From positions 1 to 45,206 of the forward strand of contig CANPXP010000023.1 in assembly GCA_947586255.1 (NCBI GenBank): DNA of 45,206 nucleotides, in the 5' to 3' direction. The notes under the pieces are model-generated. The model was not told the origin of the DNA, made no database searches, and worked only from the letters and a program-made list of their open reading frames with translations. Positions within the stretch are counted from its first letter, which is position 1. The number at the start of each line of letters is the position of its first letter. The stretch is from an uncultured Lachnospiraceae bacterium. GTDB taxonomy: Bacteria > Bacillota > Clostridia > Lachnospirales > Lachnospiraceae. Position numbers and translations under genes: made by a program. This document shows, piece by piece, positions 17,402 through 27,274 of the stretch.

Positions 17402-18445
17402 TTACAGCTTAACCATATGGATATCTTTCCTACTTTTAACTCCCGTCTTTTCCTGCAGGCATCCTCTTGCTTCACTTTCTCCTAAAAGCCAGGAAATTAT
17501 AGCTTTCGGCAAGTTTACTCCTGCCATATGACTAAACGGATATCCGCCGCCAAACCGAGCATTCATTTCAAGAACATATATCTTGTCGCCAGTCTTAAAA
17601 AGATCCACGTCTAAGTTAGCGCAATGCATTAATAATCGAGATAAATGTTCTCCTAAAGCTTTCAATTCTTTATCAGAAACAACTATTCCACAATCAGTCT
17701 CTCCTGAACGCATTTCGCATTTCATTTTGCAAATTGTGGTCTTGTATTGTCCCCTTAAATCATTGATCACATCCAACCCATATTCTTGACCGTTCAATTT
17801 TTCTTGTATGATTACTGAATTCAAAAAATCTTTCTGCGATTCATATCTTAAATACGTCTGCTCAATTTCGCGCTTTATTTTTGCTATTAAAATTTTTAAT
17901 TCACTTATATTTTCTGCGGAATAGACCCCAATAGATCCCATACCCCAACGAGGTTTTATAATTAAAGGGAATTTAATTTCTTTGCTCTTCAACGCCTCAA
18001 AACATTCTTCATAGGAAAGAAATGTTTTCGGAGTAGAAATATTATTTTCTTTTAAAAACTTATAGGTCTTGTATTTGTCATTACATATATCTATCACCTG
18101 AACATCTGAAACTATTACCTGTATTCCTATTTTTTTAAATTCCTCCTTATGCCTTGACAGAATAGGCAAATCAACATCAAATAATGGGATTATGCATTTT
18201 ATATTTTTCTCTTTACAATAATTCAGCAAAAAAGGAATATAATTGGCATCATATATAAGAGGTGTTACCACCCATTCATCCGCAGCCAAAAATGCCGGCG
18301 AATCGGATGATGAATTGGCGGCATACACCTTTCCTCTTCCTTCAAGTGCATCTTTAAAATATTCCAACAAATAACTTCTTCGCCCCACACTGGTAAACAA
18401 AATATTTACGTTTTTTATATCAGGCACACTGCGTTTGGAATTCAT
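17402..18445 (-). CDS. ATP-grasp ligase (carbamoyl-phosphate-synthase-like)
   Basis: A 347-residue ATP-grasp protein. VNILFTSVGRRSYLLEYF starts a Rossmann-like pre-ATP-grasp domain. The grasp domain has KFPLIIKPRWGMGSIGVY for ATP phosphates, GQEYGLDVIND, and YVLEMNARFGGGYPFSH with the Mg-binding Glu and Asn. Such enzymes form amide or acyl-phosphate-derived bonds between a carboxylate and an amine or thiol. The substrate is unknown. Its ATG lies inside the end of the WbqC-like gene (26-base overlap, different frame), so its translation is probably coupled to WbqC, and it ends ten bases before the decarboxylase start. It most likely joins an amino acid to a sugar or carrier (inference). Confidence 0.85.
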   Translation of the reverse strand: MNSKRSVPDIKNVNILFTSVGRRSYLLEYFKDALEGRGKVYAANSSSDSPAFLAADEWVVTPLIYDANYIPFLLNYCKEKNIKCIIPLFDVDLPILSRHKEEFKKIGIQVIVSDVQVIDICNDKYKTYKFLKENNISTPKTFLSYEECFEALKSKEIKFPLIIKPRWGMGSIGVYSAENISELKILIAKIKREIEQTYLRYESQKDFLNSVIIQEKLNGQEYGLDVINDLRGQYKTTICKMKCEMRSGETDCGIVVSDKELKALGEHLSRLLMHCANLDVDLFKTGDKIYVLEMNARFGGGYPFSHMAGVNLPKAIISWLLGESEARGCLQEKTGVKSRKDIHMVKL

Positions 18446-19241
18446 AATACCTCTCCTCTGCAGAATATACCTTTAATTTGACACTACTCCCCCCCCCATT
18501 TAAAATATTGTTCATTGTTGTCTGTTTTACAGGTATTGTGTTTAAGTCATATTCTTTTAACATATCTTGTATTTTCCTTACTTTGTTAAACATAAGAATA
18601 TCTATTATAGAAAGGTTACTTACAAATTCACCATTAAACTGCTTATATTCCACCTTATTAAACCTTGTATCCAAAAAATAGAGTTTCATATCATTTTCCG
18701 CAAACTCCTCTGCCCGATATAAGGCTCGCCCACCAGATGGATTAATGTAAACATCCGCATTGAGGCGCCTGCATATTTCTACAATTCTTTTAGATGCCGA
18801 TAATGAATTATCCTTATCTATTTGAGAAGACCTTAAAAGAAGTGTGTGCATATTCAAATATGACATGATTTCCTTTAAACTGTATTCTATAAAATCCGTA
18901 AGATCATCGTCCTCGTTTTTGATTATTCTTTCTATATATGGCATTACTTTTTCAAACATCAATGCCTTTTTATAAGCGTTTTCTATACGGGCCAAAAAAA
19001 TCTGTCTGTCTCTCTCATCAAAATTCAATTTTGTATCCATGATCAGCCTATTCTGTGAAGCTGATTTTATGGGAACCGAAAACATAAACGGCTTATGATT
19101 AATCAAGATGCTGTTTCTGTTTATATAACCCCGTTTGATGAAATTAACATCATCTAATATAACAAACTTGTCTACTGCACCAATCAACTGCCAATAGCCT
19201 ATATACGGAAACAAATAAGGCTGCATAACTGCCACTTTCAT
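18420..19241 (-). CDS. WbqC family protein
   Basis: A 273-residue member of the WbqC-like family found in polysaccharide and glycolipid clusters. The N-terminus MKVAVMQPYLFPYIGYWQLI and DKFVILDDVNFIKRGYINRN are diagnostic, and VYINPSGGRALY is the later conserved block. The biochemical role of the family is not firmly known; transfer of amino-acyl groups to amino sugars has been proposed in some clusters (recalled, not checked). A G9 tract at 18489-18497 encodes Gly-Gly-Gly 24 codons from the end. One base lost or gained there removes the last 20 or so residues. It is preceded by GGAAGGAATTTCTG and follows the aminotransferase by 21 bases. Confidence 0.9.
   Translation of the reverse strand: MKVAVMQPYLFPYIGYWQLIGAVDKFVILDDVNFIKRGYINRNSILINHKPFMFSVPIKSASQNRLIMDTKLNFDERDRQIFLARIENAYKKALMFEKVMPYIERIIKNEDDDLTDFIEYSLKEIMSYLNMHTLLLRSSQIDKDNSLSASKRIVEICRRLNADVYINPSGGRALYRAEEFAENDMKLYFLDTRFNKVEYKQFNGEFVSNLSIIDILMFNKVRKIQDMLKEYDLNTIPVKQTTMNNILNGGGSSVKLKVYSAEERYYEFQTQCA
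18489..18497 (-). repeat. G9 homopolymer inside the WbqC-like gene
   Basis: Nine consecutive G on the coding strand (three GGG codons) near the 3' end. With eight G the frame reads VVSN then stop; with ten it reads E then stop. Both also end translation before the overlap with the next gene. Confidence 0.9.
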
Positions 19242-19262
19242 CAGAAATTCCTTCCGGAAAAA

Positions 19263-20363
19263 TTATATGTATTTTACTATTTGATCAATCTTTTCCATAT
19301 CTAACTTTTCATATAACGGCAACACAAGCACCTGTCGTGCAAGCATTCTCGCATTATGCAGTTTTACATTCCTGTACTTATTCCTAAAGCACGCCTGATC
19401 CGCTGTGATCGGATAAAAGTATTTCCTCGCGTAAATATCGTGCCGCTTCAGTTCTTCATAGACGCCATCTCTCGTCTTTTCACCGCTTCCATCTATCAGG
19501 ATCGGGAAATATCCATAATTGCTGTCTTCCTCGTCCTTCTTTTCAAAAAAACTGATTCCCTCGACGTTGGCCAACCGCTCCATATAGCAGGCATGTCTCT
19601 TCTTCCGCTCCGCTATCGCTTCGTCTATATGTTTTAAGTTGCACAGTCCCATGATTGCACAGAACTCATTCATCTTGGCGTTCGCACCGATGTCGCTTAC
19701 CAGTTCTTCGCCTCTTATGCCGAAATTCTTCAGGTTGTACAGCTTCTCGTAGAACTTATGATCTGAAAATGTGACTGCGCCGCCCTCTATCGTGTTATAA
19801 ACTTTCGTCGCATGAAAGCTGAAGATGGAAGCGTCCCCGTAATTTCCGATTCCTTTTCCCCGGTACTTTACGCCAAAAGCATGGGCAGCATCATAGATTA
19901 CTTTCAGGTTATATTTATCAGCAATCTTCTGTATTGCCTCGACATTGCACACATTCCCATATACATGCACCGGAACGATCGCCGCTGTCTTTTCGGTGAT
20001 CAAGTCCTCTATCTTCGTCTCATCGATCGTCCCGTCCGACAGCTTCACATCACAGAATACCGGTTCCAGACGATTCCGCACGATGGCGTGTGTCGTCGAG
20101 ATAAAGGTAAAAGGCGTGGTGATCACTTCCGCCCCTTCCGGAAAACCGAATGCCTGTATCGCCATCTCGAGTGCCATATGCCCGTTTACCATCAAGGATA
20201 ATCCCGGCACGTCCAGATATTTCTTTAATTCTTCTTCCAGTTCCTGATGATACATTCCCATATTGGTCAGCCAGTGGCTGTCCCACAGGGGTTTGATCGC
20301 TTCTATGTATTCTTCATACGGCGGCATCGATGACTGTGTGACCAGTATTTTCTCGTTTGACAT
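19263..20363 (-). CDS. DegT/DnrJ/EryC1/StrS aminotransferase (VioA/WecE-like, dTDP-4-keto-6-deoxyhexose)
   Basis: A 366-residue PLP sugar aminotransferase that most likely makes a dTDP-4-amino-4,6-dideoxyhexose. The opening KILVTQSSMPPYEEYIEAI and SHWLTNMGMYHQELEEEL resembles VioA-type enzymes. AAIVPVHVYGN, VIYDAAHAFGV (Asp for PLP) and SFHATKVYNTIEGG with Lys187 as the PLP lysine are the family core. The C-terminal YARKYFYPI is typical of the substrate region. It is the first gene of the island operon, followed by WbqC, ATP-grasp and decarboxylase. No rmlA or rmlB genes are present, so the dTDP-4-keto sugar must come from elsewhere. Good site AGGAGATATGAG before the ATG. Stereochemistry (gluco versus galacto) cannot be told. 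Confidence 0.92.
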   Translation of the reverse strand: MSNEKILVTQSSMPPYEEYIEAIKPLWDSHWLTNMGMYHQELEEELKKYLDVPGLSLMVNGHMALEMAIQAFGFPEGAEVITTPFTFISTTHAIVRNRLEPVFCDVKLSDGTIDETKIEDLITEKTAAIVPVHVYGNVCNVEAIQKIADKYNLKVIYDAAHAFGVKYRGKGIGNYGDASIFSFHATKVYNTIEGGAVTFSDHKFYEKLYNLKNFGIRGEELVSDIGANAKMNEFCAIMGLCNLKHIDEAIAERKKRHACYMERLANVEGISFFEKKDEEDSNYGYFPILIDGSGEKTRDGVYEELKRHDIYARKYFYPITADQACFRNKYRNVKLHNARMLARQVLVLPLYEKLDMEKIDQIVKYI

Positions 20364-20459
20364 CTCATATCTCCTGAACTTTTAGGTTTTTCCATCACTG
20401 CACCCGCCCGCCATGCCGCCTGATACCTGTTCCGACAAGACAGTATGCCGACATCAGCT

Positions 20460-20480
20460 TTCTCAAAATGTATACTTTTT
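20460..20480. repeat. operator-like repeat, copy 1
   Basis: ttctcaaaatgtatac-ttttt matches copy 2 at 20587-20607 at all but one base. Its core is an imperfect palindrome around GTATAC. It lies upstream of the aminotransferase operon. Confidence 0.6.
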
Positions 20481-20586
20481 GGTTAAGCTGTCGAAATATG
20501 AAAAATGTTCAATACAGCAAAATAAATGGTCTGGCTTTTTGGTGAGTTTTGTGTTAGAATAAGAAAAATTATGTATACAATATTTC

Positions 20587-20607
20587 TTCTCAAAAAGTAT
20601 ACTTTTT
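20587..20607. repeat. operator-like repeat, copy 2 (perfect palindrome)
   Basis: Contains AAAAAGTATACTTTTT, a perfect 16-bp palindrome, followed by the shared GAGAA. A third, shorter GTATAC site sits between the copies at 20573-20578. The arrangement suggests a dimeric repressor site controlling the glycan operon (inference). The rest of 20364-20640 is AT-rich with no clear promoter and no gene. Confidence 0.6.
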
Positions 20608-20654
20608 AACAAAATTCCCGAACACTATCGAAACACCTTTTCAATCCAATCCAC

Positions 20655-20705
20655 AAAAAAGCCGGAGACCGCTTTTCTCATAAAGAAAAACGTTCTCCGG
20701 CTTTT
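20655..20705. terminator. bidirectional terminator after the toxin-antitoxin remnant
   Basis: AAAAGCCGGAGA and TCTCCGGCTTTT form a 12-bp stem with A and T tracts on both sides, so it can stop transcription from either direction. It isolates the small antitoxin-like gene from the glycan operon. Confidence 0.85.
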
Positions 20706-20737
20706 CAAGCCATATAGGATCATATTTATTACTAAAA

Positions 20738-20818
20738 CTAAATCAGTTTACAAAACTTTTCTGGTTCCGTGCAAGGTATTTCGCTTCCCCTAAAATCAAC
20801 TAATATTCGCAACCCCAT
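20738..20818 (-). pseudogene. remnant of a PIN-domain (VapC-like) toxin
   Basis: An ATG inside the end of the upstream small gene opens MGLRILVDFRG. This resembles the first strand of PIN nucleases (typically RILVDTN or RLLIDAN), but the frame loses similarity after the first Asp and stops after 26 residues. Overlap of 23 bases with the antitoxin-like gene is usual for toxin-antitoxin pairs. The identification rests on eight residues and position, so it is tentative. Confidence 0.4.
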
Positions 20819-21035
20819 ACTTTTCCTCCCGATAATTCTCCAGTTCCTTATCGCAATCCAGTTCAGGGACTTTTCTTCTGATGCCCTCCAGTTCTTCAAA
20901 CGCCTTATCCCTTGCCAACTGGTCCTCTGCTCCATATAGTCCGCTTACTCCCTGCATAATCTGGACAATATAATAAAGTTTATCTTCCGGCATCTTTTCC
21001 AACAAATCCATTGCATCCTTTCTAAGTGCGGTCAT
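20796..21035 (-). CDS. small protein, probable antitoxin of a broken toxin-antitoxin pair
   Basis: A 79-residue, acidic, helical protein: MTALRKDAMDLLEKMPEDKL, YYIVQIMQGVSGLYG, then a charged tail with EELEGIRRKVPELDCDKEL and ENYREEKYG. Proteins of this shape are common in clostridia, often encoded just ahead of a PIN-type or RelE-type toxin (recalled, not checked). A complete toxin is not present downstream, only a possible 26-codon remnant. The start is well supported by AGGAGTGGTGTAAG, and a strong promoter lies at 21131-21159. The 160 bases before it hold only that promoter. Confidence 0.7.
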   Translation of the reverse strand: MTALRKDAMDLLEKMPEDKLYYIVQIMQGVSGLYGAEDQLARDKAFEELEGIRRKVPELDCDKELENYREEKYGVANIS

Positions 21036-21130
21036 CTTACACCACTCCTATCTCTAATCATATACCCAACGCACATATTTTCAACTTTTACATAAGCCAT
21101 ATCAAATTTCTATAAAACAACTTAATGTAT

Positions 21131-21159
21131 ATTATATGCAATAATACTGTTTTCTTCAA
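21131..21159 (-). promoter_or_regulatory. promoter of the antitoxin-like gene
   Basis: TTGAAG (21159-21154), 17-base spacer, TATAAT (21136-21131) on the minus strand, about 95 bases ahead of the start codon. Confidence 0.7.
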
Positions 21160-21198
21160 TCAATTTCTACCGCCAACTTAAATTTGCCTGCAATATCC

Positions 21199-21996
21199 CT
21201 ATCTCCCCACCAGCTCCGAGAGCGGCCGGAAGGTATAGCCCATCTCCTCCCATCTCGTCAGAAGTTCGTCCAGAATCTCACCGTTGGTCTGTGAGGTATT
21301 GTGCAGGAGTACGACGGCGCCCGGATGAATCCGCGCCGTCAGTTTCTCCAGCGCTTCTTCATGGCTCGGCTGGTCGTCCTGATTCCAGTCCACATACGCC
21401 AGGCTCCAGAAGATTGTGCTGTATCCAAGCTCCTGCGCCATCCTGAGGTTCTGTTCGCTGCACTTGCCCTGCGGCGGTCTGTAGTACATGGACAGCTCCT
21501 CTCCCGTGATCTCGCGAAAAAGCGCCGCCACATCATCCAGCTCGCTCCGGAAGGTCTCCTCATCCAGAATCGCCGGCATATCGAGGTGGTGGTAGGTGTG
21601 GTTCCCCACGGCATGTCCCTCTGATACCATGCGCTTCGCCATCTCCGGCGCGGTCTCTAAGAAATGCCCTACGACGAAGAAGGTCGCCGGCGCGTCATGC
21701 TTCTTCAACGCGTCCAGAATCGGCTCGGTATTGCCGTTCTCATAGCCGCAGTCAAAGGTGAGATAGATTACCTTCTCGTCCGGCGAGCCCACGTAGTAGG
21801 CGTCGTACCATCCAAGATCCTCCGCCGCGGCGTTCCCCACGGGCTGCTCACCGCTCTCCCCGAAGGAGAGTCCCCAGTCCTCCGACGTAAGTTCGAGAGA
21901 CCAGCCCTCCGGCGGCTGCGGACTGCCTCCCGTCACCAGCGCGAGCGCCGCCGAGAGCGCCATAATTCCCCTTCTCACAGTTTCCAGTATCTCCAT
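21199..21996 (-). CDS. pdaA: polysaccharide deacetylase, PdaA-like (CE4)
   Basis: A 265-residue exported or membrane-anchored peptidoglycan deacetylase. Residues 8-23 are a hydrophobic export segment. The CE4 domain shows KVIYLTFDCGYENGNTEPIL, GHAVGNHTYHHLDMP (His pair of the metal site), YYRPPQGKCSEQNLRMA, LGYSTIFWSLAYVDW and HPGAVVLLHNTSQTN. The altered TFDxGYEN (Cys instead of the usual second Asp) is shared in form with Bacillus PdaA, which has TFDNGYEN and prepares muramic-delta-lactam in the spore cortex. Start 21996 was chosen for AGGAGGGGCATC. Its upstream region carries a regular four-heptamer array overlapping the -35 region. Confidence 0.88.
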   Translation of the reverse strand: MEILETVRRGIMALSAALALVTGGSPQPPEGWSLELTSEDWGLSFGESGEQPVGNAAAEDLGWYDAYYVGSPDEKVIYLTFDCGYENGNTEPILDALKKHDAPATFFVVGHFLETAPEMAKRMVSEGHAVGNHTYHHLDMPAILDEETFRSELDDVAALFREITGEELSMYYRPPQGKCSEQNLRMAQELGYSTIFWSLAYVDWNQDDQPSHEEALEKLTARIHPGAVVLLHNTSQTNGEILDELLTRWEEMGYTFRPLSELVGR

Positions 21997-22054
21997 GATG
22001 CCCCTCCTGTCTTCCGTATTCACGCGGCCGGCCTGTCCGCCGCCGTCTGTACGT

Positions 22055-22060
22055 ATTATA
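22055..22060 (-). promoter_or_regulatory. -10 element of the pdaA-like gene
   Basis: TATAAT on the minus strand. The sequence at the matching -35 distance (22083-22078) is a poor match and lies within the heptamer array, as expected for an activator-dependent promoter. Confidence 0.55.
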
Positions 22061-22069
22061 GAGGACGGT

Positions 22070-22109
22070 TGCATCATAGTTGTATCAAAAATGCATCATA
22101 GTTGCATCA
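22070..22109 (-). promoter_or_regulatory. four direct heptamer repeats with 11-bp period (regulator site)
   Basis: TGATRCA occurs four times on the minus strand (22109-22103, 22098-22092, 22087-22081, 22076-22070), each separated by exactly four bases. The 11-bp step is the pattern bound in tandem by OmpR/PhoB-type regulators. Confidence 0.7.
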
Positions 22110-22123
22110 TTTTACACACAAAA

Positions 22124-22141
22124 GGCGGTCATCCGACCGCC
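22124..22141 (-). terminator. terminator overlapping the stop of the unknown gene after glpK
   Basis: GGCGGTC-ggat-GACCGCC followed by TTTTGTG on the minus strand. The stop codon TGA of the 220-residue protein lies inside the hairpin. Confidence 0.75.
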
Positions 22142-22791
22142 AGCTTCTCCCTCCGCGCAAGGAAGTAACAATATCCGTGATAGAGTCCTCTGTCGTACAG
22201 CCTGACCACAATCTCCCGCATGCGTCCGTCCAGTCTGTGATAGCAGATCCTGTTCTCCCACATGAGCCCCTCGACATACTCCCGCTGTCTGGCATTGAGC
22301 GCCTGCAGCTGCGCTTCCAGGGAGCCGTCCTTCCTCCCTGCCGACAGGCCGAAGTCAAAGGAGGCATAGGCATTCTCCTCCCCGGCCGCGCTGCACCGCT
22401 CCTCCAGGCAGGCCGCCAGAGGCCCGCAGGTCTCCTCGCTGTAGCGCATCTCCCGCAGCGATATGGCAGCGCTTTCTTTCGCATCCGCCGCCTTTTCCAT
22501 GCAGAAGCTGGCTCTCCCGAACCGATCGTGTCTGACGCTGTAGGCCGCCTTTGTCCTCTGCCCGCCTGCTCCCGGCTCGCTTGTGAGAATCGTCCGCGTA
22601 TCGACCAGATGCTGCCACATTGTCCGGCGCACCCTCTCATAGGGTGTCGGATAAGTCAGGCTGTCGCTGATCTGCTTCGCCGTGTATCCCAGATCCGCCA
22701 GATGCCGGATCGCGCCGCCGCTTGCCGCCTCGTAGGCAAAATCAGAAAGCGCGTCCCGGAAATAATCCTGCTCTCCCATCTCTCTGTCCAC
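22129..22791 (-). CDS. conserved hypothetical protein downstream of glpK
   Basis: I do not recognise a named family. The 220 residues are soluble and mostly helical. RHLADLGYTAKQISDSLTYP near residue 29 resembles a helix-turn-helix (LGYTxKQISxxL), followed by YERVRRTMWQHLVDTRTIL. The C-terminal third contains NARQREYVEGLMWENRICYH and RMREIVVRLYDRGLYHGY. The middle is Ala- and Glu-rich and of low complexity. The frame begins with GTG at 22791; an ATG four codons later (22779) is an alternative. It starts nine bases after glpK, probably co-transcribed, and is followed directly by a terminator. A regulatory DNA-binding role is possible but unproven. Confidence 0.75.
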   Translation of the reverse strand: MDREMGEQDYFRDALSDFAYEAASGGAIRHLADLGYTAKQISDSLTYPTPYERVRRTMWQHLVDTRTILTSEPGAGGQRTKAAYSVRHDRFGRASFCMEKAADAKESAAISLREMRYSEETCGPLAACLEERCSAAGEENAYASFDFGLSAGRKDGSLEAQLQALNARQREYVEGLMWENRICYHRLDGRMREIVVRLYDRGLYHGYCYFLARREKLAVG

Positions 22792-22800
22792 TTCTCTCCG

Positions 22801-26296
<3,496 letters not shown>

Positions 26297-26320
26297 AGTT
26301 ATGATTTCCCCGTAATCTGC

Positions 26321-26368
26321 AAAAAGCTGCTGCCTCCAGCTGATATGCAGCGGTTGCAGCAGCTTTTT
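26321..26368 (-). terminator. terminator after the sugar ABC transporter operon
   Basis: AAAAAGCTGCTGC pairs with GCAGCAGCTTTTT (13 bp) and ends in a T run on the minus strand. It is 36 bases after the permease stop and only 25 bases before the GGDEF gene. Confidence 0.85.
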
Positions 26369-26403
26369 GGCAATAGAATGTTATTGCCTCTGTCGTATTA
26401 ACA

Positions 26404-27273
26404 TTAACCCTTGACCGCGCCTGCCGTCATACCTTCGATAAAGTATCTCTGGAAGCACAGGAACACGATGAACACGGGCAGGATGCCGAACATGGAACCC
26501 GCGATCAGGACGTCGTAGTTGTTGCCGTACGGCGTCAGCAGCGTGTTCAGGCCGATCGGCAGCGTGAACTTCGACGCGTTTCTGTATACGAGCATCGGCC
26601 ACAGCACGTTGTTCCACGCGCCCATCGCGCAGAGGATGGACATCGCCGCAAAGGCGGGCTTGGTGATCGGGAGCATGATCTTAAAGCAGATGCCGTACTC
26701 CGTCGCGCCGTCGATACGCCCCGCGTCCAGCAGCTCTTTCGGCAGTCCGATCATGTACTGTCTGAAGAAGAATACCGTCGAAGCGCCGCAGACACCCGGC
26801 AGCACTACGCCCGCCGTCGTGTCGATCAGCTTCAGGGTGATCATCTCCTTATACAGGGGCAGGATCAGGATCTCGAAAGGTACCATCATCGTCGCGATGA
26901 CGAGGAAGAACAGGAAGTTCTTCAGCGGGTACTCGTACATGCTCAGGCCGTAAGCTACGATGTAGCAGACGATCAGCGTTCCCACAACGGATACCGCCGT
27001 CAGGAACAGGCTGTTGCGGAACCACATGAAGTATTTCTGTGAGTCCGCGTTACCGCTGAACAGGTAGATGTAGTTGTTCAGTGTCATTGTGCTCACATCC
27101 AGATCGATGCTCAAGCCCTTACGGATCAGCTCCGTGCCGGGCCGGAAGGATGCAAGCAGTCCCGCAAAAACAGGGAAGATGATAATAATCGCAAGAATCG
27201 CAAACCACGCCGTAGCGATCACGCTGAGGAGACGGTTTTTTGCGCTCATGCCCATTTTCTTGGAATCTGTCAT
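26404..27273 (-). CDS. carbohydrate ABC transporter permease (AraQ/MalG type)
   Basis: A 289-residue inner-membrane permease with six predicted spans. The EAA loop, which docks the ATPase, reads ELLDAGRIDGATEYGICFKIMLPITKP. The N-terminal RLLSVIATAWFAILAIIIIFP and the C-terminal GNNYDVLIAGSMFGILPVFIVFLCFQRYFIEGMTAGAVKG are typical of the MalG side. The ATG at 27273 follows the stop of the partner permease by one base with GGAGGAGAG in front; the open frame further upstream to 27312 is in another gene. No ATPase gene is present, so a shared MsmX/UgpC-type ATPase is expected. Substrate inferred from neighbours as an arabinose-containing oligosaccharide. Confidence 0.93.
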   Translation of the reverse strand: MTDSKKMGMSAKNRLLSVIATAWFAILAIIIIFPVFAGLLASFRPGTELIRKGLSIDLDVSTMTLNNYIYLFSGNADSQKYFMWFRNSLFLTAVSVVGTLIVCYIVAYGLSMYEYPLKNFLFFLVIATMMVPFEILILPLYKEMITLKLIDTTAGVVLPGVCGASTVFFFRQYMIGLPKELLDAGRIDGATEYGICFKIMLPITKPAFAAMSILCAMGAWNNVLWPMLVYRNASKFTLPIGLNTLLTPYGNNYDVLIAGSMFGILPVFIVFLCFQRYFIEGMTAGAVKG

Positions 27274-27274
27274 G

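Larger units (their letters stand above)
13161..21198. other. AT-rich genomic island with glycan cassette
   Basis: From about 13160 to about 21200 the DNA is visibly AT-rich with many A and T runs, in contrast to the GC-rich flanks on both sides. The DegT gene and the stretch just left of it are intermediate. The left edge interrupts the BMP gene; the right edge stops cleanly before an intact deacetylase gene. No integrase, transposase or tRNA was seen. Horizontal acquisition is the simplest reading (inference). Confidence 0.7.
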
